From contig DAOVXI010000103.1 in the NCBI GenBank assembly GCA_030636245.1, positions 1-6,529 of the forward strand: 6,529 nucleotides of DNA, in the 5' to 3' direction. Of this stretch, positions 6,210 to 6,529 are shown in pieces; within the stretch, counting starts at the first letter, position 1, and each line of letters begins with the position of its first letter. The notes below the pieces were generated by a model. The model worked only from the letters and a program-made list of their open reading frames with translations. It did not search any database and was not told the origin of the DNA. A program made the translations under genes and the position numbers. This DNA is from Deltaproteobacteria bacterium. GTDB taxonomy: Bacteria; Desulfobacterota; GWC2-55-46; DRQE01.

Positions 6210-6529
6210 ATTTTTTTATACCCTGAAGCAAGTTGTATAGCTCGAGCTTACTGTTTACCTGCTTCTTTGTATAGCCGTTCTCCATTAGTATCTCTGTTAG
6301 TTCCTCTACGCTTCCTTCGGGAAGTAGCCCCCTGCATCCGGCACAGGACTCTCCGTAGCTCGGACATATCGCGTCACAGCCAGCTCTTGTAACAGGCCCC
6401 AGGCACCAACCGCCTTCCTCTATGATACATGGGTTAGCCTTGCTCCTGCATTCAACGCAAACAGGGTGGTCGGGAAGTGCGGGCTTTGCGCCGAGGAGAA
6501 GTGAGGAGAGTACCCTTAGGAACTCACCC
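6208..6529 (-). CDS. Group 3 [NiFe]-hydrogenase small (delta) subunit, C-terminal part (5' truncated by window)
   Basis: The reverse strand is open from 6528 to a TAG at 6208-6210, giving 106 residues of a C-terminus; no start is visible because the gene enters from the right edge. It reads GEFLRVLSSLLLGAKPALPD, then HPVCVECRSKANPC, WCLGPVTRAGCDAICPSYG and ESCAGCRG. Eight cysteines (24, 27, 34, 42, 51, 55, 62 and 65 of the visible part) fit the medial and distal [4Fe-4S] clusters of sulfhydrogenase delta or MvhG-like subunits, which relay electrons from the NiFe site. The last 35 residues are a charged helical tail (EELTEILMENGYTKKQ and on). The proximal-cluster domain lies outside the window. 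The gap to the large subunit is 8 bp, so the two are co-translated partners. Confidence 0.92.
   Translation of the reverse strand, partial: GEFLRVLSSLLLGAKPALPDHPVCVECRSKANPCIIEEGGWCLGPVTRAGCDAICPSYGESCAGCRGLLPEGSVEELTEILMENGYTKKQVNSKLELYNLLQGIKK

Noticed and set aside
6165..6392. 75-codon open frame on the plus strand across the large/small subunit junction
   Set aside because: Antisense to the conserved Cys-rich hydrogenase small subunit C-terminus, which is clearly the coding strand.
1..6529. CRISPR arrays, tRNA/rRNA genes, insertion sequences or attachment sites
   Set aside because: I saw no direct-repeat array, transposase motif, terminal inverted repeats or structured RNA signature; coding density leaves almost no room for them.

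Overview
The window holds the ends of two unrelated gene clusters that converge on a 75-bp gap at 1176-1250. Good Shine-Dalgarno sites, GTG/TTG starts, tight gene packing and two HydE/HydG-type radical SAM enzymes point to an anaerobic bacterium that uses a V/A-type rather than F-type ATPase. I cannot name the lineage from the sequence. Anaerobic Nitrospirota-, Desulfobacterota- or Omnitrophota-like genomes are plausible, but that is a guess.

Plus strand, 1-1175: the C-terminal 183 residues of V/A-type ATP synthase subunit B (non-catalytic nucleotide-binding subunit; its 5' end lies outside the window), then, after 2 bp, a complete subunit D (central-stalk rotor coiled coil).

Minus strand, 6529 down to 1251: one compact operon read right to left. 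It contains the C-terminal part of a group 3 [NiFe]-hydrogenase small subunit (8 Cys for two [4Fe-4S] clusters), the complete large subunit (RxCxxC and DPCxxCxxH nickel-site motifs), an M52-family C-terminal processing protease, a stand-alone cyclic-nucleotide-binding-like (CNB) domain protein, a HypC-HydE fusion protein, and HydG. Junctions are +8, -11, -4, +6 and -4 bp, so the genes look co-transcribed and translationally coupled. The promoter and the other hydrogenase subunits must lie beyond 6529.

The notable point is the last two genes. HydE and HydG normally build the [FeFe]-hydrogenase H-cluster: HydG makes CO and CN- from tyrosine on an Fe-Cys synthon, and HydE processes that synthon. 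Here both sit in a [NiFe]-hydrogenase operon, and HydE carries an N-terminal HypC-like domain (MCxxIPGKV), the family that carries the Fe(CN)2CO unit for [NiFe] hydrogenases. The simplest inference is a hybrid maturation route in which HydG supplies CO (and perhaps CN-) and the HypC-HydE fusion hands an Fe-diatomic unit to the [NiFe] site. This could be an anaerobic counterpart to HypX, and it is not proven by sequence alone. No [FeFe]-hydrogenase, HydF or HypA/B/D/E/F gene lies in the window.
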